Source: Verrucomicrobia bacterium SCGC AAA164-E04 (GTDB lineage: Bacteria > Verrucomicrobiota > Verrucomicrobiia > Limisphaerales > AAA164-E04). Taken from it: a DNA stretch of 37,482 nt. The translations under genes were made by a program, and so were the position numbers. The first letter of the stretch is position 1, and every line of letters begins with the position of its first letter. The stretch spans positions 1 through 37,482 of the forward strand of contig KB911975.1 of the NCBI GenBank assembly GCA_000383715.1, read 5' to 3'. The notes beneath the pieces were generated by a model. It ran no database searches. It was not told the DNA's origin and saw only the letters and a list, made by a program, of their open reading frames with translations. Shown here in pieces: positions 1 to 7,834 of this stretch.

Positions 1-216
1 CTGGGGCTCATATTGCTAGGTAATGGAGGTATGGCTTTTAAAGCTCTAACTGCAGAAGAAAGTGGTATTCGAATGTTCGGTGAGCAATCGGAGGTACTCA
101 CCACAGACTGGAATGATGATGGCCTATCAGACCTGTTGATAGGCCAAACGGCCGGGGATTTACGTTTATTCCTGCAGTCGAGCAATTCGCCGCTTAGCGT
201 TGGTCAAGCCGAATGA
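1..216 (+). CDS. C-terminal fragment of a VCBS/FG-GAP repeat protein
   Basis: The reading frame is open from the first base of the window, so this is the 3' end of a larger gene whose start lies outside. About 70 residues remain. They contain an Asp-rich loop, DWNDDGLSDLLIG, followed by a strand ending in LRLFLQ. That is the calcium-binding D-x-N-x-D-G-x-x-D pattern of VCBS/FG-GAP beta-propeller blades, which are usually found in large exported proteins of marine bacteria. The fragment is too short to say what else the protein contained. Its last 13 bases overlap the 3' end of the convergent LysR-family gene. Confidence 0.75.
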   Translation: MGLILLGNGGMAFKALTAEESGIRMFGEQSEVLTTDWNDDGLSDLLIGQTAGDLRLFLQSSNSPLSVGQAE

Positions 217-1196
217 GCCTCCACCGCATTTTTCGATGTTTTGCAGGTCGAAACTGATTTTACACTCTGGGTGCGCTGAGGTTTTTTCTGGCGTGATTCT
301 CCAAACAGCGACGCTTCAGCATTTTCGATGAGTGTCATGACTGCTGGGTGGTCGAGATGACGCTCGGCGCTAGTTAGATAAAAGTGCTGAAGGCATGCAT
401 TTGACTCTCCAATGATCTTGACTCCGTATTTCTGGACTGCCTCTGCTGCTGCAACATCAGCCAAAGGGAAGAATCCAAGACCATCTTCTGCGGCTACTTT
501 CATGAGAGCAGCATCGTCAAATTCAGCAATCAGATGAGGTCGTATATTGATCTCCTGAAACCATTTTTCAAGGGATCGCCTGAGATCGGTGTTTTCAGTG
601 GGCAAAAGAGCAGGAGCCCCATCGAGAGATCGAGGAAAACCTTTCTTTAATTTGTCCGCCAGTTGAGGGGCAGCACAGAAAACGATTCCGCAATCACCCA
701 AACGATGATTGAATACTTTGAAATTTGTGGAGCTTGGTGCGGGTTCATCAGAAAGCACGATATCAATGCGATAAGCGGCAAGCATCGAAAGTAAATCGAT
801 CACTTTTCCTTCAGAACATGAGACTTGTACAGGTGTAGGAATTTGAAAGACTGGTTTGAGTATTTTATAACTTACCAGCTTGGGTACTGAATCCACAATT
901 CCAATGGAAAAACGCAATGGGTGTGATGTTGGTCTTTGCCTTACGGTGTTCAATAAATCCGACCCCAAGGAAAAGATTTCCTCAGCATAGCTGTAAACTT
1001 TATGACCGGTTTCAGTTAGCACTAGTTTGCGACCGTTCCTGCGAAACAGTTTATCGCCAAGGAAACCCTCTAGCGACTGGACTTGAGTGCAGATGGTGGG
1101 TTGCGACACGTTGAGTTTTTTGGAAGCTTGTGTAAGTCCACCCTCGCTTGCTACTACCCAGAAATATCTCAAATGGTGATAGTTTAAAAATTCCAC
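204..1196 (-). CDS. LysR-family transcriptional regulator, NhaR-like
   Basis: This 330-residue protein has an N-terminal winged helix-turn-helix (about residues 3-62; LNYHHLRYFWVVASEGGLTQ, then a recognition helix around VSQPTICTQVQSLE). A LysR effector-binding domain follows from about residue 90 to 300. The opening LNYHHLRYFW resembles the NhaR branch of the family, which responds to sodium and pH in enterobacteria; that response is known for the family, not shown here. The last 30 residues are basic and Ser/Thr-rich and may be a disordered tail. The gene is divergent from the SulP transporter with 88 bases between the start codons, the classic arrangement of a LysR regulator and its target, so control of that transporter is inferred. 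Its 3' end overlaps the convergent VCBS-repeat gene by 13 bases. Confidence 0.9.
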   Translation of the reverse strand: MEFLNYHHLRYFWVVASEGGLTQASKKLNVSQPTICTQVQSLEGFLGDKLFRRNGRKLVLTETGHKVYSYAEEIFSLGSDLLNTVRQRPTSHPLRFSIGIVDSVPKLVSYKILKPVFQIPTPVQVSCSEGKVIDLLSMLAAYRIDIVLSDEPAPSSTNFKVFNHRLGDCGIVFCAAPQLADKLKKGFPRSLDGAPALLPTENTDLRRSLEKWFQEINIRPHLIAEFDDAALMKVAAEDGLGFFPLADVAAAEAVQKYGVKIIGESNACLQHFYLTSAERHLDHPAVMTLIENAEASLFGESRQKKPQRTQSVKSVSTCKTSKNAVEAHSA

Positions 1197-1284
1197 TGAA
1201 AGCTCAATACTTAGTTATTTTCTATACTTATAATTGAATATTCGTAATAGTCAAAGTATTCCGCACGAAGGATAGTGAAGCCTC
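1197..1284. promoter_or_regulatory. Divergent LysR/SulP promoter region with inverted repeat
   Basis: This AT-rich gap separates the two divergent start codons. It carries a perfect 7-bp inverted repeat, AATACTT (1206-1212) and AAGTATT (1254-1260), with 41 bases between the arms. A sigma70-like promoter towards the transporter can be read as TTGAAT (1234-1239), 17 bases, TATTCC (1257-1262), so the right arm overlaps the -10 box. A LysR protein binding here is inferred from position only. Confidence 0.4.
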
Positions 1285-2820
1285 ATGAATCAGATAGGTT
1301 ATAAAAAGGCGTTTCCCAAGGATTTTTCCGCGGGTGTTGTTGTCTTTCTAGTCGCTCTTCCGCTTTGCCTGGGTATTGCTCTAGCTTCTGGCGCTCCTTT
1401 GATCAGTGGTATCACAGCCGGACTCGTTGGAGGGCTCTTTGTTGCTTGGATTAGTGGATCGCACACCAGCGTCAGTGGTCCTGCTGCTGGTTTGACGGCG
1501 ATCGTTCTGGTCCAGATCGACAAACTAGGTTCTTTCGAAGCTTTTCTCTGTGCGGTGATTCTTGCAGGTGTTTTTCAATTGTTGATGGGATTGAGCAAAG
1601 CAGGTTCGTTGGCAGCATTTTTCCCTTCTAGTGTGATCAAGGGGCTTCTGGCGGCCATTGGTATTATACTTATACTCAAACAAATACCCCATTTATTTGG
1701 TCACGACCCTGATTGGTTTGGTGACATGACTTTCCAACAGCAGGATGGCAAAAACACTTTTACCGAGATCATTGCAACCACATTTCACATTCACCCTGGC
1801 GCTGCGGCTGTTGGACTTATTTCGCTGGCTCTTCTGATCATGTGGGACAGGACTGCCCTGAAGAAAATCCCTTTACCCGCACCGCTTGTCGTTGTTGTTC
1901 TTGGTACAATACTTACATTTGTCCTCAGGCCCATGGGGCAATACATGGAAATAGGCGTTTCCCATCTCGTGCAGGTGCCGGGCACTGGCAGTGCGAAGGA
2001 TTTTCTTGGGACGCTTCCCAAACCTGACTTTTCCGTCATGTTCAGTTCGGGTGTCTTTATCGCGGCCGTCACCGTTGCCATCGTGGCAACGTTGGAAACC
2101 CTCCTCAACCTCGAGGCAGTTGACAAACTTGACCCTCAAAAAAGAGTTTCCCCGCCCAACAGGGAGCTATTGGCCCAAGGTTCAGGAAACATTATCTCCG
2201 GGCTGTTGGGGGGGCTTCCTATCACTTCGGTTATTGTTCGAAGTTCTGTAAACATTGCAACGGGTGGTCAAACACGGATGGCCTGTTTCATTCATGGGAT
2301 TTTCTTGCTAACAGCCGTCATGTTTTTCCCGTCCTTGCTCAACACAATACCTCTTGCCACCTTGGCCGCCATTCTTATTGTCACGGGCTTCAAACTTGCC
2401 GGTATACCTCTTTTCAAGCAGATGTGGAAAAGTGGAAGAAATCAATTTGTTCCATTTGTTATCACAATCATAGCCATTGTCCTAACCGATCTCCTGATAG
2501 GTCTTATGATTGGTATGGGCGTTGCCATATTTTTTGTCATCCCGGCTAGCCTCAAGCTCCCTGCTCGTCGTGTAGTGGAAAAGAGAAGCGATGGAGATAT
2601 CCTTAAAATCGAACTTCGTAATCGCGTCAGCTTCCTCAATCGAGCTTCTTTGATGAAAACGCTTCACGAAGTTCCCAATGGAACTCAGTTGGTGATTGAT
2701 GCGAGCTCCACCATCTACATTGACCCGGATATTCTGAATTCAATCACTGACTTTGAAAAGCAGACAGCCCCTGCTCGTGATGTCAAACTCAGTTTGGTGG
2801 GGTTCAAAGGCAAACAATAA
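1285..2820 (+). CDS. SulP-family inorganic anion transporter
   Basis: This 511-residue polytopic inner-membrane protein begins with the SulP signature region (DFSAGVVVFLVALPLCLGIA, then SGAPLISGITAGLVGG and SGSHTSVSGPAAGLTA). It has about 10-12 hydrophobic segments up to residue ~430 and a C-terminal STAS-like domain (about 435-505). SulP proteins carry sulfate, bicarbonate or other anions, often with sodium or proton coupling. This subtype, in which the first helices read ALPLCLGIALASGAPL, often sits beside or is fused to carbonic anhydrase and then acts on bicarbonate. Here there is no fused carbonic anhydrase and no intact one downstream, so the substrate is open. A weak GAAGG lies about 13 bases before the ATG. 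The divergent NhaR-like LysR gene is the likely regulator. Confidence 0.93.
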   Translation: MNQIGYKKAFPKDFSAGVVVFLVALPLCLGIALASGAPLISGITAGLVGGLFVAWISGSHTSVSGPAAGLTAIVLVQIDKLGSFEAFLCAVILAGVFQLLMGLSKAGSLAAFFPSSVIKGLLAAIGIILILKQIPHLFGHDPDWFGDMTFQQQDGKNTFTEIIATTFHIHPGAAAVGLISLALLIMWDRTALKKIPLPAPLVVVVLGTILTFVLRPMGQYMEIGVSHLVQVPGTGSAKDFLGTLPKPDFSVMFSSGVFIAAVTVAIVATLETLLNLEAVDKLDPQKRVSPPNRELLAQGSGNIISGLLGGLPITSVIVRSSVNIATGGQTRMACFIHGIFLLTAVMFFPSLLNTIPLATLAAILIVTGFKLAGIPLFKQMWKSGRNQFVPFVITIIAIVLTDLLIGLMIGMGVAIFFVIPASLKLPARRVVEKRSDGDILKIELRNRVSFLNRASLMKTLHEVPNGTQLVIDASSTIYIDPDILNSITDFEKQTAPARDVKLSLVGFKGKQ

Positions 2821-3321
2821 ATTCACGACAAAACTCAAAATACTGATTTTTGCACGGAGTCCGCTGTAACACATTGCATACAAATCGCGTATCAAATCAT
2901 CGAGCAAAGAAGGCGAGTGTTTTGCAAAGCTCAACAGGTTCTCATGGGATTTTTTCGATCCGCTGGCTGCTAACGATAATGTCAACACCTGAACCTGCCG
3001 AGTTTTGATCGAAAGAGGTATGTTCACACGAACTGGAGTGATTTATGCAGTGTAATGACTGCAGCAACATCCTTTCCGAAAAAACTTTGGTAAGCATGTA
3101 ATGTGGGTGTTTATCAGGACCCCAAAACAACGCATTTATCGGGTCCCTGTCAGATGAAAGCTTCCTTCTGCAATTTAGCACCATCTGTTCTTTCATGAAG
3201 TCATGGCACAGTTCCACGTCAAGGTAGTCATTTTTAACTTGTCTAAAAGTTTTCGTCTGACTTCATCTAATCGACATGTGCATTCGCGCCAAGGCGTGGC
3301 GGCATCAAAAATATTGAAAAC
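2821..3321. other. 500-bp gap with no convincing gene
   Basis: No intact gene, RNA gene or clear terminator is seen between the SulP transporter and the ankyrin-CotH gene. Several short open frames exist on both strands (for example 2942-3217 minus), but none has a recognisable domain or a good ribosome binding site. In the plus frame around 2970-3055 the fragments NDNVN and LIERGMFTRTGVIYAV faintly recall the end of a beta-carbonic anhydrase. That would fit the SulP neighbour, but the resemblance is too weak to call a pseudogene. Confidence 0.4.
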
Positions 3322-5202
3322 ATGAAGATCGTCCCCAAAAAATGTTCCATTCTTTTGTCCTTGATGACCCTCCTTCTTACAGGTTGCGGCCAGAAAGCTG
3401 AAATCATCAGCACTACTCATCCTCCCGAAATTGATATTCATTCGGCTGTTGCCACCGGTGACATTGCGAGCGTCAGGCAGCACATCGACGCGGGTTCGAA
3501 CCTTGACGAACCGGATACCACAAGTGGAAACACTCCATTGATGAATGCCATCCTTTTTGGACAGCAGGAAGTTGGTCAACTTTTGATTGAAAATGGCGTG
3601 GAACTCGATGCACGCAGCAATGATGGCTCAACAGCCCTCATCACTGCTGCCTTTTTTGGTTATCCGGAGATGGTCAAAGCTCTCCTTCAAAAAGGCGCAG
3701 ATACCACCATTCAAAATAATACGGGGGCAACAGCTCTCATTTCGGTTCAAATACCATGGGTTCAGGCAAAACCAATTTATGATTTTGTGGGCACGATGCT
3801 GCAACCTGTCGGCGTGATTCTTGATTACGAACGCATTCAAAAAAACAGACCGATCGTTGTCGCGTTGCTTCAGGCGCATACCAAGACAGCCGCAGCTTCA
3901 GTTCCATCTTCATTCGTACCCGAATATGAGGTTGAAACAAAAATCCCCTCAGGTAATGAAAAATATCTCAGCAAGAAATCAGACTACATCTTCGATCAGG
4001 ATCGCTTGCACACCTTCGAACTGAATCTTCCTGGCGCAGCTCTGACAGCGCTGGATGCCGACCCGACGGCGGAAAAATATGTGGAGGGAAGTTTGACGTT
4101 TGAAGGCGAAACCATCAGTCCTGTAGGGATAAGATACAAAGGTTCTGTGGGAGCGTGGGTGGGAGGGACCTCGGGCATGAATCCTTTCATGCCAAGCGGC
4201 CATAAAACCCGAACCAAGCTTTCCATGAAGGTGAAGGTTAATTGGAATGGTTCAGATACACTCTTTTATGGGCTCAAAAAACTTCAGTTTCATTCCCAGA
4301 ATTTGGATCCGTCGCAAATGCGGGATCGTCTGGGCTATTGGCTGTTCAGAGAAATGGGTGTTCCTGCCCCTCGCTCTGTGCATGCCCGATTGGTAATTAA
4401 TGGGAAGTTTTACGGGCTTTACGCCTTGACTGAGCAAATTGACGGTCGTTTTGCGCGTTACCATTTTGAAAACGGCAAGGGTAATTTATATAAAGAAATC
4501 TGGCCGATCAATTCCAACGGGCAAACGCATGATCCTTCTGCCTATCTCAATCAATTGAAAACCAACGAGGACAAAGATCCCAATGTGGACAACATGCTTG
4601 CATTTGGAAGCGAGATAGCCAACGCGAGTGAGACAGAATTAACTGACGTGATTACCAATCGAATGGATATTTCAGAAATCATGGCATTTGCAGTGGTGGA
4701 TCGTGCTATCAAAAATGATGATGGGCCGTTTCACTGGTACAGCGATGGATCGAACAGTTTCAACCATAATTATTATTGGTATGAAGATCCTGTTGAACAG
4801 AAATTTCATCTGATACCCTGGGACATGGATGTTTCCTTCCAAAACATCAAAGGTGAAAAAAATCCAGTCACGCAAATTGCGGATGAATGGGGAAAGGTAA
4901 GGGCAGATTGTGATCCCTTCAACCATGGCCCATTCAACATTCCACAGCGTTCAGCAGCTTGTGATAAATTAACTCGGGGGTGGAGCAAATTTGACAAAGA
5001 ATATTCCGAATTCAGAACTCAATTATTGGCAGGCCCTCTGTCTGTTGAGCAAGCAGATGCACGCATTGACGCTTGGGTAGATCAAATCCGTGAAGCTACA
5101 ATAGAGGCCAATGAAATACACTCTGATGCATTGCCGGTTCATGCCTGGGAACAAGCTGTAGACCAGCTCAAAGCTCAGTTGGCGTGGACACGTGCACATT
5201 GA
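3322..5202 (+). CDS. Lipoprotein with ankyrin repeats and a CotH kinase-like domain
   Basis: This 626-residue protein has a lipoprotein signal peptide (lipobox LLTGC, Cys22). Three or four ankyrin repeats follow at about residues 36-190, with typical pieces such as TPLMNAILFGQQEVGQLLI and STALITAAFFGYPEMVKALL. From about 220 to 540 comes a CotH-like domain: GIRYKGS near 269-275, a long helix region with RDRLGYWLFREMGVPAPR, GLYALTEQID near 365-374, and IPWDMDVSF with the paired Asp residues expected at the metal site. CotH proteins are atypical secretory-pathway protein kinases, known from Bacillus spore coats and widespread in environmental bacteria. The signal predicts an outer-membrane or periplasmic location. 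The ankyrin part may select partners (inference). The start was chosen because it gives the lipoprotein signal directly. The gene stands alone, ahead of the sulfatase on the same strand. Confidence 0.88.
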   Translation: MKIVPKKCSILLSLMTLLLTGCGQKAEIISTTHPPEIDIHSAVATGDIASVRQHIDAGSNLDEPDTTSGNTPLMNAILFGQQEVGQLLIENGVELDARSNDGSTALITAAFFGYPEMVKALLQKGADTTIQNNTGATALISVQIPWVQAKPIYDFVGTMLQPVGVILDYERIQKNRPIVVALLQAHTKTAAASVPSSFVPEYEVETKIPSGNEKYLSKKSDYIFDQDRLHTFELNLPGAALTALDADPTAEKYVEGSLTFEGETISPVGIRYKGSVGAWVGGTSGMNPFMPSGHKTRTKLSMKVKVNWNGSDTLFYGLKKLQFHSQNLDPSQMRDRLGYWLFREMGVPAPRSVHARLVINGKFYGLYALTEQIDGRFARYHFENGKGNLYKEIWPINSNGQTHDPSAYLNQLKTNEDKDPNVDNMLAFGSEIANASETELTDVITNRMDISEIMAFAVVDRAIKNDDGPFHWYSDGSNSFNHNYYWYEDPVEQKFHLIPWDMDVSFQNIKGEKNPVTQIADEWGKVRADCDPFNHGPFNIPQRSAACDKLTRGWSKFDKEYSEFRTQLLAGPLSVEQADARIDAWVDQIREATIEANEIHSDALPVHAWEQAVDQLKAQLAWTRAH

Positions 5203-5331
5203 TTGTTGATGGGGTATTTTATTCCTTGCCATCCTATCTCATTGTTTTGGAAAAGCTTTCTCTTGATGTGTGCTCTGGTGATTCTTATGACAATTTCTTG
5301 ATTTGAAAGAGTATTGTGATTTCATTTAAGC

Positions 5332-6960
5332 ATGCCAAACCATCACAAGCTGTCACTCCGTGTCTTACATGTCGCTTCAGTGTTGAGTGTTTTGTTGATT
5401 TGCTGCGTCTCTGGTGATGCTGCTGAATCAAGGAAACGTCCTAACATCCTTTTTGCCTTTGCAGATGACTGGGGTAGATATGCCAGTGCGTATGCAGATG
5501 CCGACGGTCAGGGAACGATGAATGATGTTATTCATACTCCTCACTTTGATCGGGTAGCTGGAGAGGGAGTGCTTTTCAAAAACGCTTTTGTGACTGCCCC
5601 GTCCTGCACTCCATGCCGTAGTTCACTGCTATCTGGCCAGTATTTCTTTCGTACTGGATTAGGTGCTATCCTGCAAGGAGCGCGCTGGGATTCGAACATT
5701 CCCTCCTATCCATTAATACTCAAAAAGGCTGGTTACCACATTGGTGAGACTTACAAAGTCTGGACTCCGGGCTCTCCTGTGGATGCTCCTTATGGAGCTG
5801 GGAAATTTGGTTATCAAGAAGCTGGAACCAAATTCAATCAATTCTCCCAAAATGTTACCAAAATGGTGAGCAACGGCAAATCCATCGAAATGGCCAAACA
5901 GGTTCTTTATGATGAAGTCATGGGTAATTTTAACGACTTTCTTGAAGATAGAGCGGATGATCAACCTTTTTGCTATTGGTTTGGTCCCACATTAGTGCAT
6001 CGCAAGTGGACCAAGGGGTCAGGAAAGGAACTCTGGGGTATAGATCCCGATAAATTGAAGGGCAAAATGCCTGCATTCCTGCCAGATGTGCATGAAGTGA
6101 GACAGGATATGGCTGATTATTTTGGCGAGATTCAGGCCTTTGATGCGGCTTTGGGTCTCATGCTTGACCAACTGGAAGAAATGGGGGAACTGGATAACAC
6201 GTTAGTGGTTGTCAGTGGAGATCATGGTGCTCCTGGTTTCCCCAACGGAAAGTGCAGTCTTTACGATTTTGGAGTCGGTGTTCCTTTGGCCGTTCGTTGG
6301 GGAGGTCAAAAGGAGGGCCGTGTGGTGGAAGATTTTATTAATCTGATGGACCTTGCGCCTACATTTTTGGAGGCTGCAGGCGAGTCAATACCCGAGGTCA
6401 TGACTGGTCGTAGTTTTGTTTCTACCCTTGAGTCCAATCAATCGGGCTGGGTAAACCCTGAGCGAAATTGGGTCATCACGGGACGAGAACGTCATGTCGC
6501 CAAGGCAAGGAAGGGGCAGATTCCCTATCCGCAGAGAGCACTTCGAACTTCCAATTATCTCTACATCATAAATTTCAAGCCTGAGCGATGGCCTATGGGG
6601 GATCCCTATCATCTGGACTTCGAACAACGTCCATCAATGGACAAACTTACCAACAACACGTTTGTCACATTTGCGGATTTTGATGCAAGCCCGACCAAGG
6701 CGTGGCTGTTTGCCAGAGAGCATGATCCGAAATGGAAATGGCACTATGAGATAGCTTTTGGCAAGCGGCCTTTTGCTGAGCTTTACGATGTGAACAAAGA
6801 TCCGGACCAAATTCATAACCTTGCATCCTCTCCAGATTACGCGGTTGTCAGAGGGCGCCTTCACGAACAACTAATGGGAACCCTTCACGATGTCAACGAT
6901 CCCAGAGTAACTCAAGTTGTTCCTAAATTTGAGCATCCTCCATTTGCAGGAGAGCAATGA
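5332..6960 (+). CDS. Secreted sulfatase (type I, formylglycine-dependent)
   Basis: This 542-residue protein has a signal peptide (hydrophobic core around residues 12-27, cleavage probably near DAAES). [12 protein letters not shown] at 37-48 supplies the first metal-binding Asp pair. The activation motif C92-T-P-C-R96 in [15 protein letters not shown] fits C-x-P-x-R, so Cys92 is the residue expected to be converted to formylglycine by a sulfatase-maturing enzyme encoded elsewhere. SGDHGAPG supplies the later metal Asp-His pair. The length is normal for a polysaccharide or sugar sulfatase. Such enzymes remove sulfate esters from algal or animal glycans in the periplasm or outside the cell; the exact substrate cannot be read. 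The gene heads a same-strand run of exported and catabolic proteins, and a terminator-like hairpin follows about 57 bases after its stop. Confidence 0.93.
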   Translation: MPNHHKLSLRVLHVASVLSVLLICCVSGDAAESRKRPNILFAFADDWGRYASAYADADGQGTMNDVIHTPHFDRVAGEGVLFKNAFVTAPSCTPCRSSLLSGQYFFRTGLGAILQGARWDSNIPSYPLILKKAGYHIGETYKVWTPGSPVDAPYGAGKFGYQEAGTKFNQFSQNVTKMVSNGKSIEMAKQVLYDEVMGNFNDFLEDRADDQPFCYWFGPTLVHRKWTKGSGKELWGIDPDKLKGKMPAFLPDVHEVRQDMADYFGEIQAFDAALGLMLDQLEEMGELDNTLVVVSGDHGAPGFPNGKCSLYDFGVGVPLAVRWGGQKEGRVVEDFINLMDLAPTFLEAAGESIPEVMTGRSFVSTLESNQSGWVNPERNWVITGRERHVAKARKGQIPYPQRALRTSNYLYIINFKPERWPMGDPYHLDFEQRPSMDKLTNNTFVTFADFDASPTKAWLFAREHDPKWKWHYEIAFGKRPFAELYDVNKDPDQIHNLASSPDYAVVRGRLHEQLMGTLHDVNDPRVTQVVPKFEHPPFAGEQ

Positions 6961-7016
6961 GCGCTGAGTATGGGGTAACTGACGCAATCAGGTTTTCATC
7001 TGCTTGTTGCTTGTTG

Positions 7017-7043
7017 GGTGATGCGCCAAGGCATCGCCTTTTT
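7017..7043 (+). terminator. Rho-independent terminator after the sulfatase
   Basis: GGTGATGC (7017-7024) and GCATCGCC (7031-7038) form an 8-bp stem with one G-U pair around a 6-base loop. Five T residues follow directly. It lies downstream of the sulfatase and suggests that the VOC gene has its own transcription start. Confidence 0.65.
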
Positions 7044-7132
7044 GTCCCTGTTGATTTCGCTTAATTGAATCATTATTGCGAGTGAGTCATTCAGCGGTAA
7101 GTGTCTCTTTGCTTACCTGTGGTGAACAGACA

Positions 7133-7161
7133 TTGACGGGATCTGACACCGTGCTTATGTT
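7133..7161 (+). promoter_or_regulatory. Candidate sigma70-type promoter for the VOC/PSCyt1 genes
   Basis: TTGACG (7133-7138), a 17-base spacer and TATGTT (7156-7161) lie 43 bases before the VOC start codon and after the sulfatase terminator. The -10 box falls in a 12-base word, GCTTATGTTAAA (7153-7164). That word is repeated exactly at 7201-7212, where its ATG is the VOC start codon. Confidence 0.45.
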
Positions 7162-7204
7162 AAAAAGGTAATCCAGAAATCAAACATTTATCCGAATCAA
7201 GCTT

Positions 7205-7759
7205 ATGTTAAATAGAGTTAAATCACACACTAGCCTCTTGTTATGCCTCATCGGAATCTCAACTTTGGTAACTTCGAATCTTCAAGCGGAGGACAATGCC
7301 TTCGCTTCAGCGACCATTGACATGGGATGTGTCGTCAGTGATGTCGATAAGGCTGTTGAATTTTATACCAAGGCTATTGGTTTTAGAGAGTTACCTGGAT
7401 TTTCAGTTCCTGCTGATTTTGCCTCACGGGTTGGATTGACCAATGGAAAAAAGCTGAATATTAAGGTACTCGTACTAGGAGAAGGAGCTGAAGCAACACG
7501 CCTTAAACTGATGCATGTCGAGGGTGTGAGAAGCAAGAAAACGGATAATAGCTTCATTCACTCACAACAAGGTTTCAGCTACCTGACCGTTAAAGTCAAG
7601 GATACCGTCAAGGCTCTCCAACGATTGGACAAAGCTGGCATCAAGCCCATCGCGCGAGGTTCTCAGGAGTTGCCTGCTTCCCTGGCAAAAGGTATTTACC
7701 TGACCATTGTTCGCGATCCTGACGGAAATTTGATCGAATTGGTGGGACCCAAACCCTGA
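7205..7759 (+). CDS. Exported VOC-superfamily (glyoxalase/dioxygenase-fold) protein
   Basis: This 184-residue protein has an N-terminal signal peptide (LLLCLIGISTLVTSNLQAED, cleavage near residue 29) and one vicinal-oxygen-chelate unit. The first half-module runs from MGCVVSDVDKAVEFYTKAIG (about 39-58) and the second from YLTVKVKDTVKALQRLDKAG. It ends in the typical VRDPDGNLIELVGP. VOC proteins bind a divalent metal and act as glyoxalases, dioxygenases, epimerases or binding proteins. Glu177 of the NLIELV strand is a likely ligand, but a full ligand set is not clear, so the reaction is unknown. Export is unusual for glyoxalases and fits the neighbouring exported proteins. No clear Shine-Dalgarno sequence precedes the ATG. 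The next gene, for the PSCyt1 protein, begins 75 bases downstream. Confidence 0.87.
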   Translation: MLNRVKSHTSLLLCLIGISTLVTSNLQAEDNAFASATIDMGCVVSDVDKAVEFYTKAIGFRELPGFSVPADFASRVGLTNGKKLNIKVLVLGEGAEATRLKLMHVEGVRSKKTDNSFIHSQQGFSYLTVKVKDTVKALQRLDKAGIKPIARGSQELPASLAKGIYLTIVRDPDGNLIELVGPKP

Positions 7760-7834
7760 GTCGGCTTGTTCTTAAAATTATTTTATAATCGTGCGACGTA
7801 TCGAAAAGTCACGATCAATAAGATTCCAATCATA

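Noticed and set aside
2942-3217. 91-codon minus-strand frame in the gap before the ankyrin-CotH gene
   Set aside because: No recognisable motif and no homologous pattern; it overlaps other equally open frames.
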